Part shown: positions 6,021-6,477 of the stretch, piece by piece
Numbering within the stretch: the first letter of the stretch is position 1
Layout: each line of letters begins with the position of its first letter
NCBI GenBank assembly: GCA_007133995.1
Contig: SLLP01000264.1
Coordinates: forward strand, 1 to 6,477
Reading direction: 5' to 3'
DNA: 6,477 nucleotides
DNA from: Balneolales bacterium
Lineage (GTDB): Bacteria; Bacteroidota; Rhodothermia; Balneolales; Natronogracilivirgulaceae
Notes under the pieces: model-generated
Seen by the model: only the letters and a program-made list of their open reading frames with translations
Databases searched by the model: none
Told to the model about the DNA's origin: nothing
Translations under genes and position numbers: made by a program

Positions 6021-6477
6021 ATGACCTGCCGGACGCAAAACAAATCCATTGATTCCACGGACGATTCCGCGGAGTTGCCCGATGCTGCTTTTTTGACTCG
6101 TCAGTTGCAGGCGATTGCCGACATGGCGGAGTTTTTTCTGAAAGGGGAGGATATCGAGAACCTTTACAGCCAGGTATCCGGCAGGATAACGGAGGTATTG
6201 CAGTTGGAGGGGTGTCTGGTACTGGAACGGAAACACCGGGAAAAAGAAAACTATCATCTCTTTTCCGCCTGCGGATTCTGTGATATGAGCCAACTGGAAC
6301 TGACCGGCTGGCTGGATAATGATCAGCTTCGGGACACCATGGAAACAGGCAGCGTGATTTCCATCGAGAAGTACGGAAAGGGCAATGGGTACCTGCCGCC
6401 TGACCGCGAGTGCTTCCGGGAATTCCGCTCGGGCATGAGCGTGCGGATTCCGGGAGAAGAACAGCAGCCAAAAGGGA
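6021..6477 (+). CDS. GAF-domain protein, N-terminal part (3' end outside window)
   Basis: The frame is open from ATG 6021 to the right edge (152 full codons and no stop), with a TGA in frame just upstream at 6006-6008, so 6021 is the first ATG possible. No clear Shine-Dalgarno precedes it. A second in-frame ATG at 6123 (residue 35) would still keep the domain. Residues 1-28 are polar and probably flexible. From ~29 the pattern ADMAEFFLKGEDIENLYSQV, then ITEVLQLEGCLVLER, then YHLFSACGFC, fits the first helix and first two strands of a GAF sensory domain. VISIEKYGKGNGYLP follows where ligand-pocket loops lie. Cys84 and Cys87 form a C-x2-C in the second strand. GAF domains bind small ligands or signal redox state and usually sit ahead of a histidine kinase, a PP2C phosphatase, a GGDEF domain or a further sensor. 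The output domain is off the window, so its class is unknown. No membrane segment is seen. Confidence 0.75.
   Translation, partial: MTCRTQNKSIDSTDDSAELPDAAFLTRQLQAIADMAEFFLKGEDIENLYSQVSGRITEVLQLEGCLVLERKHREKENYHLFSACGFCDMSQLELTGWLDNDQLRDTMETGSVISIEKYGKGNGYLPPDRECFREFRSGMSVRIPGEEQQPKG

Noticed and set aside
5812..6471. 219-codon open frame on the - strand
   Set aside because: It lies across the tonB terminator and opposite the GAF frame. Its translation is rich in Arg, Pro, Ser and Cys with no recognisable domain, as expected for the antisense of a real gene. The + strand frame has clear GAF features.

Overview
The window looks like ordinary chromosomal DNA from a Bacteroidota-related bacterium, most likely of the Balneolota/Rhodothermota type. 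Three things point that way: the TonB protein (Glu-Ile-Ile-rich acidic linker, poly-proline blocks and a Gly-Gly-Gly-Cys-Asp-Glu C-terminal domain), the fusion of a glutamate-cysteine-ligase-like domain to a CBS pair, and start codons that mostly lack a Shine-Dalgarno sequence. This placement is inferred from recalled protein families, not from a search. No tRNA, rRNA, CRISPR array, insertion sequence or phage gene was seen.

Layout. (1) Bases 2-415, + strand: the C-terminal part of an alpha/beta hydrolase whose start lies outside the window. (2) A short convergent junction with a likely bidirectional terminator at 447-477. (3) Bases 460-4780, - strand: three genes read in the order hemN (oxygen-independent coproporphyrinogen III dehydrogenase), a tandem-domain universal stress protein, and a GCS2-like ligase fused to two CBS domains. 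The gaps are 84 and 64 bases, so they may form one transcription unit, although the hemN-usp gap holds a striking inverted repeat. (4) Bases 4781-5141: a gene-free, AT-rich divergent regulatory region with a perfect 15-bp tandem repeat and other short repeats. (5) Bases 5142-5810, + strand: a TonB-family energy transducer with a strong Shine-Dalgarno and a clear intrinsic terminator at 5846-5886. (6) From 6021 to the right edge, + strand: the start of a GAF-domain protein that runs out of the window. The 134 bases between the terminator and this gene show no promoter I can call with confidence.

Taken together, the - strand cluster joins anaerobic heme synthesis, a nucleotide-binding stress protein and a ligase with a probable adenylate-sensing module. 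This suggests, without proving, a link to low-oxygen, redox or energy stress. The TonB gene stands alone, without exbB or exbD beside it. I found no clearly new multi-gene system. The less ordinary signals are the ligase-CBS fusion, a bipartite sequence word (TGACAT, 11-12 bases, TTAATCTGAAA) shared upstream of usp and of tonB, and the repeats in the two regulatory gaps.
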